Shown piece by piece: positions 54,476-61,491 of a stretch of 64,000 bases of DNA (positions within the stretch are counted from its first letter, which is position 1; each line of letters starts with the position of its first letter). A program made the position numbers and the translations under genes. The notes under the pieces are model-generated. The model saw only the letters and a program-made list of their open reading frames with translations. It had not been told where the DNA came from and ran no database searches. Origin of the DNA: Flagellimonas flava (lineage in GTDB: Bacteria; Bacteroidota; Bacteroidia; Flavobacteriales; Flavobacteriaceae); contig NZ_FQWL01000005.1 in the NCBI RefSeq assembly GCF_900129665.1, positions 1 to 64,000 of the forward strand, written 5' to 3'.

Positions 54476-54916
54476 TCAGTATGGTAATGCATTGACTACC
54501 TCCAACCGAATTGAGCTTACCTCTTTATAGTTTTTAATGCTCAACTTAAAAGGCATTGTTCTATTAGGAGGAAAAATTTCATAAATGGTGTATTCTTTGT
54601 TTCCAATAACAGAGTTTGTTTTGGAATAATAGGTAACTTTTAAAACAACATCCTTATAACTGGCTACAGTAGCCTTATTAGAAATCTTTCCATTTATTTT
54701 CAGTTCAGTACCCCAAAAGCTTTCTTTATACTTTCCATTAGCAGTTAAAAATTGAACAGGATTTGCACTCTCAATCTCCTCAATGGACATCTTTTGCTCA
54801 TGATAGGTTTTTGAATTATCACTGTTGTCCGCTTTTATCACTTTTGAAATTATAATAATAGCTCCTAATACAGCCCCTGCATAAAGTAAATATTTAATGT
54901 ATTCAGCGCTTTTCAT
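54476..54916 (-). CDS. Single-pass membrane protein of unknown function
   Basis: This 146-residue protein has one N-terminal membrane segment (YIKYLLYAGAVLGAIIIISKVI) and an extracytoplasmic domain. The domain reads NPVQFLTANGKYKESFWGTELKINGKISNKATVASYKDVVLKVTYYSKTNSVIGNKEYTIYEIFPPNRTMPFKLSIKNYKEVSSIRLEV. It looks like a small Ig/FxLYD-type beta-sandwich, the kind of domain that carries I-x-G-x-x-x-N and P-x-x-x-x-F-K motifs. It lies 24 bases upstream of the DUF6119 gene and 12 bases downstream of the coiled-coil gene. Confidence 0.72.
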   Translation of the reverse strand: MKSAEYIKYLLYAGAVLGAIIIISKVIKADNSDNSKTYHEQKMSIEEIESANPVQFLTANGKYKESFWGTELKINGKISNKATVASYKDVVLKVTYYSKTNSVIGNKEYTIYEIFPPNRTMPFKLSIKNYKEVSSIRLEVVNALPY

Positions 54917-54928
54917 ATTGTATAATGA

Positions 54929-55189
54929 TTATGGACACGACCAACATTCATTGCCAAAAGCTTTATTAGCAGCTTCTTGAGCATATTCAGAAGCTTCCCT
55001 TGCATAGTCTGCAGCATCACTTGCATAAGAAGCCGCATCCTCAGCATTATTTTTTGCCATTCTGGCCTCATACTCTGCATTACTTACAGATTTCATTATC
55101 CTATTGAGTTTAATTTGAAGTTGAATATTATATGCCAACACCATAATAAAAACAACAACAATCAAAGTTTTGTTGGAAATTTTATTCAT
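54929..55189 (-). CDS. Small membrane-anchored alanine-rich coiled-coil protein
   Basis: This 86-residue protein has one membrane segment (LIVVVFIMVLAYNIQLQI) followed by a charged helix with seven-residue periodicity. SNAEYEARMAKNNAEDAASYASDAADYAREASEYAQEAANKA resembles bacterial Lpp-like or phage coiled-coil helices. It ends NECWSCP with two Cys. No family is recognised. It is the middle gene of the operon ending in the DUF6119 gene. Confidence 0.68.
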   Translation of the reverse strand: MNKISNKTLIVVVFIMVLAYNIQLQIKLNRIMKSVSNAEYEARMAKNNAEDAASYASDAADYAREASEYAQEAANKAFGNECWSCP

Positions 55190-55216
55190 TTATTTCAGAT
55201 TGAATTTTCTTGTGTT

Positions 55217-55561
55217 CTAATCTTCCCATCCACAAAGCGTTCTTCCTCTTCTCTTGGCCTCCTCAAGACTCACTTTAGAAATTGATGATCTACAATTTGA
55301 AAGACCTCTACAGTTTTTTTTATAATGATAGCGTTTGCTTGATTTACCATTGCATACATAAACTTCAGGGCTCTCACCCGTAAGAAGATGAATGGTGTCT
55401 AAGTTTTGCGGACCTTCCGGTTCAAACTTTGGGATATTCTGATAAGTGTTTTCATTGTGAAACCTATCTTCATAACCAACGCTCTTACTTTCCCTTCCCA
55501 ATAAAAAGGAAATCAGCAGAGCAAGAAATACACTTATATATTCAAAGTGTTTTTTCTTCAT
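55217..55561 (-). CDS. Membrane-anchored protein with a Cys/His (Ada-like) motif
   Basis: This 114-residue protein has one N-terminal membrane segment (YISVFLALLISFLLG). Its C-terminal domain is VYVCNGKSSKRYHYKKNCRGLSNCRSSISKVSLEEAKRRGRTLCGWED. The order VY-C ... YH ... C-x-x-L ... C ... VSLEEAKRRGRTLC matches a small Cys/His motif seen in many phage and nuclease-associated proteins, which may bind zinc or hold disulfides. It overlaps the upstream lipoprotein gene by four bases, so translation is coupled. Confidence 0.72.
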   Translation of the reverse strand: MKKKHFEYISVFLALLISFLLGRESKSVGYEDRFHNENTYQNIPKFEPEGPQNLDTIHLLTGESPEVYVCNGKSSKRYHYKKNCRGLSNCRSSISKVSLEEAKRRGRTLCGWED

Positions 55562-56208
55562 TCGAGAGAGGTTCCGTCTTCAAATAATATCTTTTCAGGT
55601 GTCCAAGCAATTTTCAAATCCTCTATGTCCTTATTTCTCAATCTAACATCTTCATCTCTAAACTGATTATAATCAGTTGTATACGTACCTCTGTATACGG
55701 TTCCCGAAGGAATTGTTTCATCAATTGTTAAATTGATAGAAGTAATTTTCGTGTCAAACAAATCATTGATGGTCAACACTCCTTTAAATGCTCTTATATC
55801 TTTCTGAGATTTGTTTTCAAAAGCCAAGCTATAAGTCAGATAATCTTGGTAATCATATTCAGTATAACCCTTATCATAAAGAGCAACTGTCAATGTGGAC
55901 CCCATTTTTATTCGCTTCTGCTCTTCTTCAAGCTTTGTCTTTTTTGCAAGATTCTCTTGTTGTTTTTCGTAGTCATTAGCTTCCTCTAGAATTTCGCTAT
56001 AAGTTTTTCCTTCCAAGGATTCTCCGGTCAATTCGGCTTTAGCAATCCAACCCGCCATTGTTTGAAGTTCTTCATCAGACAATCCTGCCTTTTCTCTAAT
56101 TTCTTTCGCATCTGCGGAAAGTGATATCTTACTATATTTTTTGTCTAGAGGCGAGGAACAAGATTGTAGTATGAACAAGCAAATAATTATGAGAGTAAGT
56201 CTTTTCAT
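55558..56208 (-). CDS. Lipoprotein, first gene of the island operon
   Basis: This 216-residue lipoprotein has the signal MKRLTLIIICLFILQSC with Cys17. An alpha-helical part follows (KEIREKAGLSDEELQTMAGWIAKAELTGESLEGKTYSEILEEANDYEKQQENLAKKTKLEEEQKR). The C-terminal half is a beta domain: LTYSLAFENKSQKDIRAFKGVLTINDLFDTKITSINLTIDETIPSGTVYRGTY. This is an FxLYD-like sandwich, similar in type to the membrane protein two genes later. It has its own -7 promoter element at 56234-56241. Confidence 0.75.
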   Translation of the reverse strand: MKRLTLIIICLFILQSCSSPLDKKYSKISLSADAKEIREKAGLSDEELQTMAGWIAKAELTGESLEGKTYSEILEEANDYEKQQENLAKKTKLEEEQKRIKMGSTLTVALYDKGYTEYDYQDYLTYSLAFENKSQKDIRAFKGVLTINDLFDTKITSINLTIDETIPSGTVYRGTYTTDYNQFRDEDVRLRNKDIEDLKIAWTPEKILFEDGTSLE

Positions 56209-56233
56209 TTTATGTTTGTTACTAGTTGAAGAA

Positions 56234-56241
56234 CAAACTTA
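56234..56241 (-). promoter_or_regulatory. -7 element of the five-gene island operon
   Basis: The minus strand reads TAAGTTTG, an exact TAnnTTTG, 25 bases before the ATG at 56208. It lies between the terminator of the upstream operon and the lipoprotein gene, so the operon 56208-52679 is a separate transcription unit. Confidence 0.55.
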
Positions 56242-56251
56242 TTCCCTCTGC

Positions 56252-56281
56252 AAAAAAGAACCTTACGGGTTTCCGTAAGGT
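56252..56281 (-). terminator. Intrinsic terminator after the Cas2-like operon
   Basis: On the minus strand ACCTTACGG (56273-56281) and CCGTAAGGT (56260-56268) form a 9-bp stem with a 4-base loop, then CTTTTTTG. It is placed after the stop of the gene at 56310. Confidence 0.85.
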
Positions 56282-56309
56282 CTTTAAATTTTTGGATGAA
56301 GTTTAACCC

Positions 56310-56672
56310 TCAGTAACAATTACATACGTAGTCTATAATATACTTATGAAATCTTTTCCCATAAGAATTTGGATCTCCATAACCTCCATATCGAAAATTG
56401 CTCCAGTTTTGAGAAGGAATACCACAAAAGATGTATGTGTTTGTGCTAAAACTATACTCATTCCTTTTTATTTCAGCCACAACATAAATACTGTAATTAT
56501 ATTCGTAGGCAGTTACCTTGTACAACCAGGACGAATTAAGGGTGTAGCTGCTCAAAGAACCTTTCCCATATCCCCCCGATTCAACAAATTCCAACAATCT
56601 GTTGCAGCTTATCTGTTGGGAAAAGCTGTTTCCAGAGCACATTAAAGCCAAGAGCAAAACAAACTTTTTCAT
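56310..56672 (-). CDS. Exported protein with KTSC-like domain
   Basis: This 120-residue protein has a signal peptide (MKKFVLLLALMCSGNSFSQ). The end reads NTYIFCGIPSQNWSNFRYGGYGDPNSYGKRFHKYIIDYVCNCY, which resembles the KTSC pattern (Y-x-x-x-G-V-P ... F ... S-x-G-K-x-F-x-x-x-I-x-x-x-Y). It also has several Cys. The function is unknown. It overlaps the upstream gene by four bases and is the last gene of its operon. Confidence 0.65.
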   Translation of the reverse strand: MKKFVLLLALMCSGNSFSQQISCNRLLEFVESGGYGKGSLSSYTLNSSWLYKVTAYEYNYSIYVVAEIKRNEYSFSTNTYIFCGIPSQNWSNFRYGGYGDPNSYGKRFHKYIIDYVCNCY

Positions 56673-57205
56673 TTTAGCTCATCCATCTTAGTTTTTGCCA
56701 AATCAAAGGCTACATCTATACTGGCTACATCTTTCATAAAAACAGTATTACCATCTCCGTACTTTTCTAGAATTAGATACCAACTAGTTTTACCCTTACT
56801 CACAAAATAACCAACTTGAAATCCGTCATCTGTCACAAATTTATTCTCAATATAATCTGCGTATGTAGAAGTGTCGTTTGTACTCTGAGATTTCAGATTT
56901 TCTAGTGCCTTTTGCATCTCTAGTAAATCTTCATAAGCAACCGAGGCCGTCTTAGTATCATATTTGCCCTCTTTGGAAATTTGGTAGAACAATTTTGTTT
57001 CTGTTCCACTGGTCAATTTCCTTATTCTTGCTTGGGCAATTCCATAGTTCAACTTGATACTAGGCAATCGATAATCCTCATATTTGATCAAAACCCCAGT
57101 TTTCGATACAAAGTCCAACATTTTAGACTGTTGTTCTTTTAGGTCTTGACTAAAAACTGTACCAACACTTAATAAAGCAATTAACAGACTAATAGTTTTA
57201 TTCAT
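56669..57205 (-). CDS. Exported protein of unknown function
   Basis: I start it at the ATG at 57205 (178 residues), giving the signal peptide MNKTISLLIALLSVGTVFSQ. The upstream Met at 57211 would overlap the preceding stop. The mature part reads LKEQQSKMLDFVSKTGVLIKYEDYRLPSIKLNYGIAQARIRKL, then SVAYEDLLEMQKALENLKSQ, FVTDDGFQVGYFVSKGKTSWYLILEKYGDGNTVFMKD and FDLAKTKMDEL. It looks like an alpha/beta protein of no known family. Its start is two bases after the small basic gene. Confidence 0.7.
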   Translation of the reverse strand: MNKTISLLIALLSVGTVFSQDLKEQQSKMLDFVSKTGVLIKYEDYRLPSIKLNYGIAQARIRKLTSGTETKLFYQISKEGKYDTKTASVAYEDLLEMQKALENLKSQSTNDTSTYADYIENKFVTDDGFQVGYFVSKGKTSWYLILEKYGDGNTVFMKDVASIDVAFDLAKTKMDELK

Positions 57206-57207
57206 TA

Positions 57208-57348
57208 TCATTTCTTTTTCTTTTTAGGTGCTCTCTGTGAAAGAGCACTACCTGCAGCTCTCTTGCTGTCTTTGCTAGTTCTTTTATCCCTCAAAACTTT
57301 GGATGCGGAAGAAGCTGCTTTTTTACTCGTCTTTCTTTGTTTTGCCAT
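57208..57348 (-). CDS. Small Lys/Ser/Ala-rich basic protein
   Basis: I start it at the ATG at 57348 (46 residues). The protein is strongly basic: QRKTSKKAASSASKVLRD, KRTSKDSKRAAGSALSQR and a run of five Lys at the end. The two halves look like a repeat (KTSKKAASSASKVL and TSKDSKRAAGSALS). Similar short proteins with S-A-S-K-x-L ... A-G-S-A-L-S-Q occur in many bacteria and phages as I remember them. Nucleic-acid binding is plausible but inferred. It sits directly between the Cas2-like gene and the exported-protein gene. Confidence 0.7.
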   Translation of the reverse strand: MAKQRKTSKKAASSASKVLRDKRTSKDSKRAAGSALSQRAPKKKKK

Positions 57349-57370
57349 TGGATATATTTTGAAATTAAAG

Positions 57371-57622
57371 TTATGGTAGGTTGTTTGGGGTATTATTGGA
57401 ATTATATGTCGCCCAACCCACTGACTCATCGATTAATAGTCCGTCATCCTTGTCGATAAATCCCTTAAAATAGTCCCTCAGAGCAGCTATGGAAGTATTA
57501 ACCCTTTTAAAACACCAGGTTGATTCTAAAACTTGAATTGCTCCGAAAGATTTTAGCTCATCATACAATTTTTGATAATCCCTATTATTACGTAAATCGT
57601 AACTTAAAAAGTAAAGTGCCAT
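57371..57622 (-). CDS. Solitary Cas2/SinR-like ferredoxin-fold protein
   Basis: I start it at the ATG at 57622 (83 residues). The sequence ALYFLSYDLRNNRDYQKLYDELKSFGAIQVLESTWCFKR, followed by LRDYFKGFIDKDDGLLIDESVGWATYN, follows the Cas2/VapD-like fold. It has a first strand ending in YDL-x-N, a Y-x-x-L-x-x-x-L helix, a W-containing strand, and the D-D-x-LL-I strand. No cas1, CRISPR repeats or VapD partner are present, so it is not CRISPR machinery. Nuclease or toxin roles are possible but not shown. Confidence 0.72.
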   Translation of the reverse strand: MALYFLSYDLRNNRDYQKLYDELKSFGAIQVLESTWCFKRVNTSIAALRDYFKGFIDKDDGLLIDESVGWATYNSNNTPNNLP

Positions 57623-57715
57623 ATACACTGTTTTTATTTATTATGGGAAAATAAAAACTTGAAGAACCACTTCATTACGGGATTCCTCATCAATAGAAAA
57701 TAAATTTTTTGGAAA

Positions 57716-58381
57716 CTAAATAAGCCCCAAATCCTTTACAATTGCCACTAAGTGTATGGCATTTTTAGCCCCGAACTGTATGCGAAGTTTATTCAGGTGT
57801 TTTTCGATAGAACTTAAACTGGAGGGGGAGATATTTTTCTTCTTGAACAACGAACTGATTTCATCTTGTGAAAGACCTTTGGCTAAGTGTTCCATCAGTT
57901 CAATGTCGAATTCATTAATTCCTAAATCCAACTTTGAGCTCAGTGCGTTTTTCACTTCTTCAGAGAGATAACGTTCATTATTATATATAGATGTGATTGC
58001 ATTGGATAGTCCTTTAAGACCGTTTCTCCCTTTACAAACGTAACCCTCAATCCCATAGTCATTTACCAAAGTTCTAACTCTTTGAAGCCTGTCCTCAACG
58101 GAATATACTATGACTTTTAAATTGGGATACTCGCTTTTTACTTTTTCAATTAAAGCTTCTCCTGAAGGGTAATTTTGTTCCCGATGGTCTACTTTAAAAG
58201 ACAAATCTGTGACCAATAATTCATAAGGCCCATCATCTAAATAGCTTCTCTTTATTTTTAAATAGGCATCGTCACAATACTGTGTTTGATGAACTTCAGG
58301 AATATCCAATTTGGAAAGAATCGTGTAAACCCCTTGGTTTACATCATCCATATCTTCCGCTACCAATACCTTTCTAAACAT
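57716..58381 (-). CDS. Response regulator, NarL/FixJ-like with LuxR-type output domain
   Basis: This 221-residue regulator has a receiver domain: KVLVAEDMDDVNQGV, the phosphoacceptor Asp in ELLVTDLSFKVDH, VIVYSVEDRLQRVR, and Lys in GYVCKGRNGLKGL. The C-terminal helix-turn-helix is LMEHLAKGLSQDEISSLFKKKNISPSSLSSIEKHLNKLRIQFGAKNAIHLVAI. It lies three bases after the histidine kinase gene, its partner. A set of AAGAAGTA-type repeats at 60340-60388 is a candidate binding site. Confidence 0.93.
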   Translation of the reverse strand: MFRKVLVAEDMDDVNQGVYTILSKLDIPEVHQTQYCDDAYLKIKRSYLDDGPYELLVTDLSFKVDHREQNYPSGEALIEKVKSEYPNLKVIVYSVEDRLQRVRTLVNDYGIEGYVCKGRNGLKGLSNAITSIYNNERYLSEEVKNALSSKLDLGINEFDIELMEHLAKGLSQDEISSLFKKKNISPSSLSSIEKHLNKLRIQFGAKNAIHLVAIVKDLGLI

Positions 58382-58384
58382 ATT

Positions 58385-60049
58385 CTAAACAATAATATGA
58401 ACTTCAAATCCATTATTTCTTTGTGAATCAAAAGTAATGGTTCCCTTTAGAGAGGTAATACGGTTTTCCGCATTCTGCAACCCGAGTTTCTTTTTCAGGT
58501 CGCATCCAATCCCATTGTCTTTATAATCAATGGACACTTTAGCTCCTGATTTATTAAACGTTAATGCGACCAATGAGGCCTTGCTATGCTTTTTCATATT
58601 GGTCAATAGTTCTTGCAAGACCCTGTAAATTGCCATTCTCTTCAAATCTGAAACCCGACTCCAATCTATTTTTACAATATTTCTAGTAACAATATTTACC
58701 TTTTGATTTTTAAAGCTTAGAAGCAGGTCATTTAGCAGAAGATCAAAATCTTCATTAAAGTCAATAGGACTATTTTCCCTCGAAATATCCCTTGTCTTAG
58801 AATAAATATTTTCCAAATCATCCATGACATCAGACTTAACATCCGGGTTGTTTTCCAGTTTGGTCATTACTTGATAAATATCGTTTGCCACCTCATCGTG
58901 TACTTTTTTGGAAATTCTAGTCTCGGTATTATATGCCTGCTCCAATCTTCCTTTTTTGTACCGGTATCGAAAAATAAAATAGGAAGCCAATAACGCTAAA
59001 AGTATTAAAGCCGCTATAGCTTTATATAAAAGTTTTAAACGCTTCTCCTTCTCCTGCTGCAATCTGCTTGCTTCTGTTTTCTTTCGCTCTTCCTCAACAT
59101 TATACTTTATGTATGCATTTTTATTTTCAGCCAATTGTCTTGCTTCAACAATACTATCGGTCAATCTCTTGTATTGTTTCACTTTGGGGTCTTCATCCAA
59201 TTCAACAAATAGTGATAACGCATCTTGCACATACCCACCATTCTCCAGTTTTCTGGCAATCGCATAAGCTTGGTCTGCATAAAGCATGGCATTCTTTTTG
59301 TCATTTTTGTCAAGAAAGAAATGGGTTAGATTTTTATAGCTTCTGTAAATTCCAGCAAGTTCATTTTCCTTTATCCTAACCTTTAAAGCTTTGTTTAGAT
59401 TGTCCAGTGCTGATGGCAGATTTAGCTTAGCTTGTACATATCCAAGATTATCCAAAACCATAGCCAGTTGTAAACTGTCACTACCACTCGAAGTCTTGTC
59501 ATAGACTAGAACATATTGATTTAGTGCTTGCTGATATTGAAGCATGTCCTTATGCACATTAGCCTTATTGTTGAGTATTGTGATACTATCTTTTGTATTC
59601 GAGGCCATTTTGAGAGCTTCTTCAAAAGACTTGAGAGCTTCTTCATAATTATTGGCAGACCGATAAACCCTCCCCAGTTGATTTAGTAATCCTACTCGTG
59701 ATTCAACCAAATTATCTCTATTCTTATTTTTGTTGATCAAATCAAGTGCTTCTACAATTGAGCTTTCACTGTCGTATACATTTCCTATTTTGAACTGACC
59801 AATGGCAATCATTCTCAAATCTCCAATAGCTCTTAAGGTATCTCCATTGATTAAATTTCTTTCTTTTCGTTTAGAATAATAGCTGATTCCGTCAGGCAAA
59901 TGCTCAGGTTGTTTTGGGTTTAGGATAGCATAGTAGTAATAGCTTACACTATCTGATTTATCCTGTGCTGTACATTTACCAGAAATCATTGTTATCAAAA
60001 ATGACAGCAATAAATAAAAAAAGAGGAATGAAATGTTTTGGTACTTCAT
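58385..60049 (-). CDS. TPR-containing sensor histidine kinase
   Basis: This 554-residue kinase has a signal segment (YQNISFLFFYLLLSFLITMISG). A periplasmic region of tetratricopeptide repeats follows (VGLLNQLGRVYRSANNYEEALKSFEEAL, DNLGYVQAKLNLPSALDNLNKAL). A membrane segment (LLYKAIAALILLALLASYFIFRY) comes next, then a HisKA_3 dimer domain with the phospho-His in ISKKVHDEVANDIYQVM. The HATPase domain has LTNMKKHSKASLV and YKDNGIGCDLKKKLGLQNAENRI. The first codons contain a terminator hairpin. It follows the lipopeptide gene and precedes the response regulator. Confidence 0.93.
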   Translation of the reverse strand: MKYQNISFLFFYLLLSFLITMISGKCTAQDKSDSVSYYYYAILNPKQPEHLPDGISYYSKRKERNLINGDTLRAIGDLRMIAIGQFKIGNVYDSESSIVEALDLINKNKNRDNLVESRVGLLNQLGRVYRSANNYEEALKSFEEALKMASNTKDSITILNNKANVHKDMLQYQQALNQYVLVYDKTSSGSDSLQLAMVLDNLGYVQAKLNLPSALDNLNKALKVRIKENELAGIYRSYKNLTHFFLDKNDKKNAMLYADQAYAIARKLENGGYVQDALSLFVELDEDPKVKQYKRLTDSIVEARQLAENKNAYIKYNVEEERKKTEASRLQQEKEKRLKLLYKAIAALILLALLASYFIFRYRYKKGRLEQAYNTETRISKKVHDEVANDIYQVMTKLENNPDVKSDVMDDLENIYSKTRDISRENSPIDFNEDFDLLLNDLLLSFKNQKVNIVTRNIVKIDWSRVSDLKRMAIYRVLQELLTNMKKHSKASLVALTFNKSGAKVSIDYKDNGIGCDLKKKLGLQNAENRITSLKGTITFDSQRNNGFEVHIIV

Positions 60050-60055
60050 TCCTCT
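60016..60055 (-). terminator. Terminator-like attenuator hairpin spanning the kinase start codon
   Basis: On the minus strand AGAGGAATGAA (60045-60055) pairs perfectly with TTCATTCCTCT (60022-60032) over 11 bp, with a 12-base loop, and runs directly into six or seven T. The ATG of the kinase gene (60047-60049) lies inside the 5' arm. The hairpin can stop transcripts from the lipopeptide gene or hide the kinase start. Confidence 0.65.
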
Positions 60056-60075
60056 AAAATATAAACTAATAATAA

Positions 60076-60237
60076 TTAGTTGTCCCCGCCAGGAGGTGGA
60101 GGTGGGGGAATATCTCCGCCATCACCGCCACAACAGGCTTCTATATAAATTTCCTCGTCTGCAATACTTTCCGGCGTACAGGAAAACAGCATAAAATTGA
60201 GGAAAACCGTAAACAAAATTAAATATGTTTTTGTCAT
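60076..60237 (-). CDS. Short Cys/Gly/Pro lipopeptide gene leading the kinase operon
   Basis: I start it at the ATG at 60237 (53 residues). The signal KTYLILFTVFLNFMLFSC gives a lipobox LFSC with Cys20. The mature peptide is only about 34 residues: TPESIADEEIYIEACCGGDGGDIPPPPPPGGDN, with an acidic part, CC, Gly/Asp and six Pro. No known family is seen. It lies 27 bases upstream of the kinase, separated by the terminator-like hairpin, so it is probably made in excess of the kinase. It may be a ligand or regulator of the TPR sensor, which is inference. Confidence 0.65.
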   Translation of the reverse strand: MTKTYLILFTVFLNFMLFSCTPESIADEEIYIEACCGGDGGDIPPPPPPGGDN

Positions 60238-60339
60238 TTTACTTGCTTTGAAAATGGACATACCAATGGCTGTCCGAGTTATTATTCAGTGAATTCTGCG
60301 ATGAGAAATCGCATAGAAATATGAGAGGCGTCCCTCTCG

Positions 60340-60388
60340 ATTGAGAAGTATTGAGGTAAGAAGTACACAGCTGTAATTACTTCTCAAT
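60340..60388. promoter_or_regulatory. Candidate operator in the divergent intergenic region
   Basis: Three related boxes occur: ATTGAGAAGTA (60340-60350), AGGTAAGAAGTA (60354-60365) and the reverse complement TACTTCTCAAT (60378-60388). Boxes 1 and 3 form a perfect 11-bp inverted repeat. The site lies between the lipopeptide/kinase operon and the divergent 60603 gene. The rest of the 60238-60602 gap shows no gene. Confidence 0.5.
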
Positions 60389-60602
60389 TACCTACAGCAA
60401 TGGACTTAATCCCTCTGATTTAGAATTGAAACTCGCAAGCCTTATACGAGAAGACATTTTCAAATTCTGAAGCAAATGAAATGATGAAATCTTGGAAACC
60501 CAGGAATTATTATGGAAGAGATTTGGAAAGTTTTCTGAGCAAAAATTCCACAGACATTCCAAAAGATTTCCTATTTTAAACTATCTAAAAATCAACCTTT
60601 TA

Positions 60603-61304
60603 ATGCACAAAACACTAATCATTCATGCTTTTAAAAAGGCAGAGGAGGAAAGAAAAAAAAGAGGAGAAAAAAAGCCCTCAAAAGTTGACCTAGCAGGCGA
60701 TATTTCAAATTTTATCAAAGATGAAATGGAATTCGGATTGGGTGAGAAAAGTTATCGTGATTATTTCAATGAAGCAAAAAAGTTGGGGAACAACCTGAAG
60801 GATATAAGTATTAAACAACTAAAGGTTGTTGTAGGTCTTTGTAGATTTCTTGGTTACAAAACTTATGAAGAGTTTGAGGAGAGTATAAAAAGTGAAAGCA
60901 TCCTTCAAAAATTGCTAGTCTTTTTAAAAAAGTATAAAATCTTAATCATACTTTTTATTATTACCACAGCTATTTTTATGGTAATAGTTTCGGTAAATCG
61001 ACAGCGATGGATGATATGGAATGGTAGTCATTACATTGAAACAAAATTTGATGCAGAAAAATTACAACAAGGTCTATTAAAGGTGTATAAAGAAGATCGG
61101 ATCAAGTATTTTGAAAAAATCGCTCCAGATTGCAATACAGAGTTTTTCACAGAAGAGGGTTTGGAAAATCTATGGTATGGAAAAAATTCATTAGGTGAAC
61201 TGGAATATTTCACTGACTTGGCAAGACATCCAGAAACAGGTAAATCCCTTAATCCAATAACTAGTTATATGATCAAAAAATACATTTGTGAAAAATATCC
61301 GTAA
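60603..61304 (+). CDS. Single-pass membrane protein with cytosolic regulator-like domain
   Basis: I start it at the ATG at 60603 (233 residues), because the conserved-looking part begins there. Residues 1-95 are cytosolic: HAFKKAEEERKKRGEKKPSKVDLAGDISNFIKDEMEFGLGEKSYRDYFNEAKKL, then LKVVVGLCRFLGYKTYEEFEES. This resembles a small flavobacterial domain often found before a membrane segment. The helix KILIILFIITTAIFMVIVSV follows, and a ~100-residue outer domain with WMIWNGSHYIETKFDAEK. It is divergent from the two-component operon and shares its intergenic region. Confidence 0.75.
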   Translation: MHKTLIIHAFKKAEEERKKRGEKKPSKVDLAGDISNFIKDEMEFGLGEKSYRDYFNEAKKLGNNLKDISIKQLKVVVGLCRFLGYKTYEEFEESIKSESILQKLLVFLKKYKILIILFIITTAIFMVIVSVNRQRWMIWNGSHYIETKFDAEKLQQGLLKVYKEDRIKYFEKIAPDCNTEFFTEEGLENLWYGKNSLGELEYFTDLARHPETGKSLNPITSYMIKKYICEKYP

Positions 61305-61394
61305 CTCATATTTCCAGAGTTTCCCCAAATCTTACCATAAATAACCTGCGCCGGATCCTGTTTCGATTTTATAGTGTGCGGGAAGCTAAGCGTA

Positions 61395-61414
61395 CCTGCC
61401 TGCTGACAGGCAGG
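61395..61414. repeat. Perfect 8-bp palindromic repeat
   Basis: CCTGCCTG (61395-61402), a 4-base loop and CAGGCAGG (61407-61414). This CCTGCC/GGCAGG form resembles dispersed hairpins in flavobacterial intergenic DNA. Confidence 0.7.
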
Positions 61415-61491
61415 AAGTAAAATTGAAATAGGGCGTACTTGCTATTTTCAAATCAATTCTATTTTCAAATCAGAACAAATAACTTCAAATT

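Noticed and set aside
57371-57622. CRISPR locus suggested by a Cas2-like gene
   Set aside because: No cas1, no other cas genes and no repeat-spacer array are present anywhere in the window.
60492-60602. N-terminal extension of the 60603 gene
   Set aside because: The extra 37 residues are basic and unlike the rest, while the ATG at 60603 begins the conserved-looking cytosolic domain.
61386-61400. Match AAGCGTACCT shared with 50687-50696, taken as a possible attachment-site pair
   Set aside because: Only about 10 bases agree, and the left copy lies before the tmRNA 5' end, not at its 3' end where the integrase sits.
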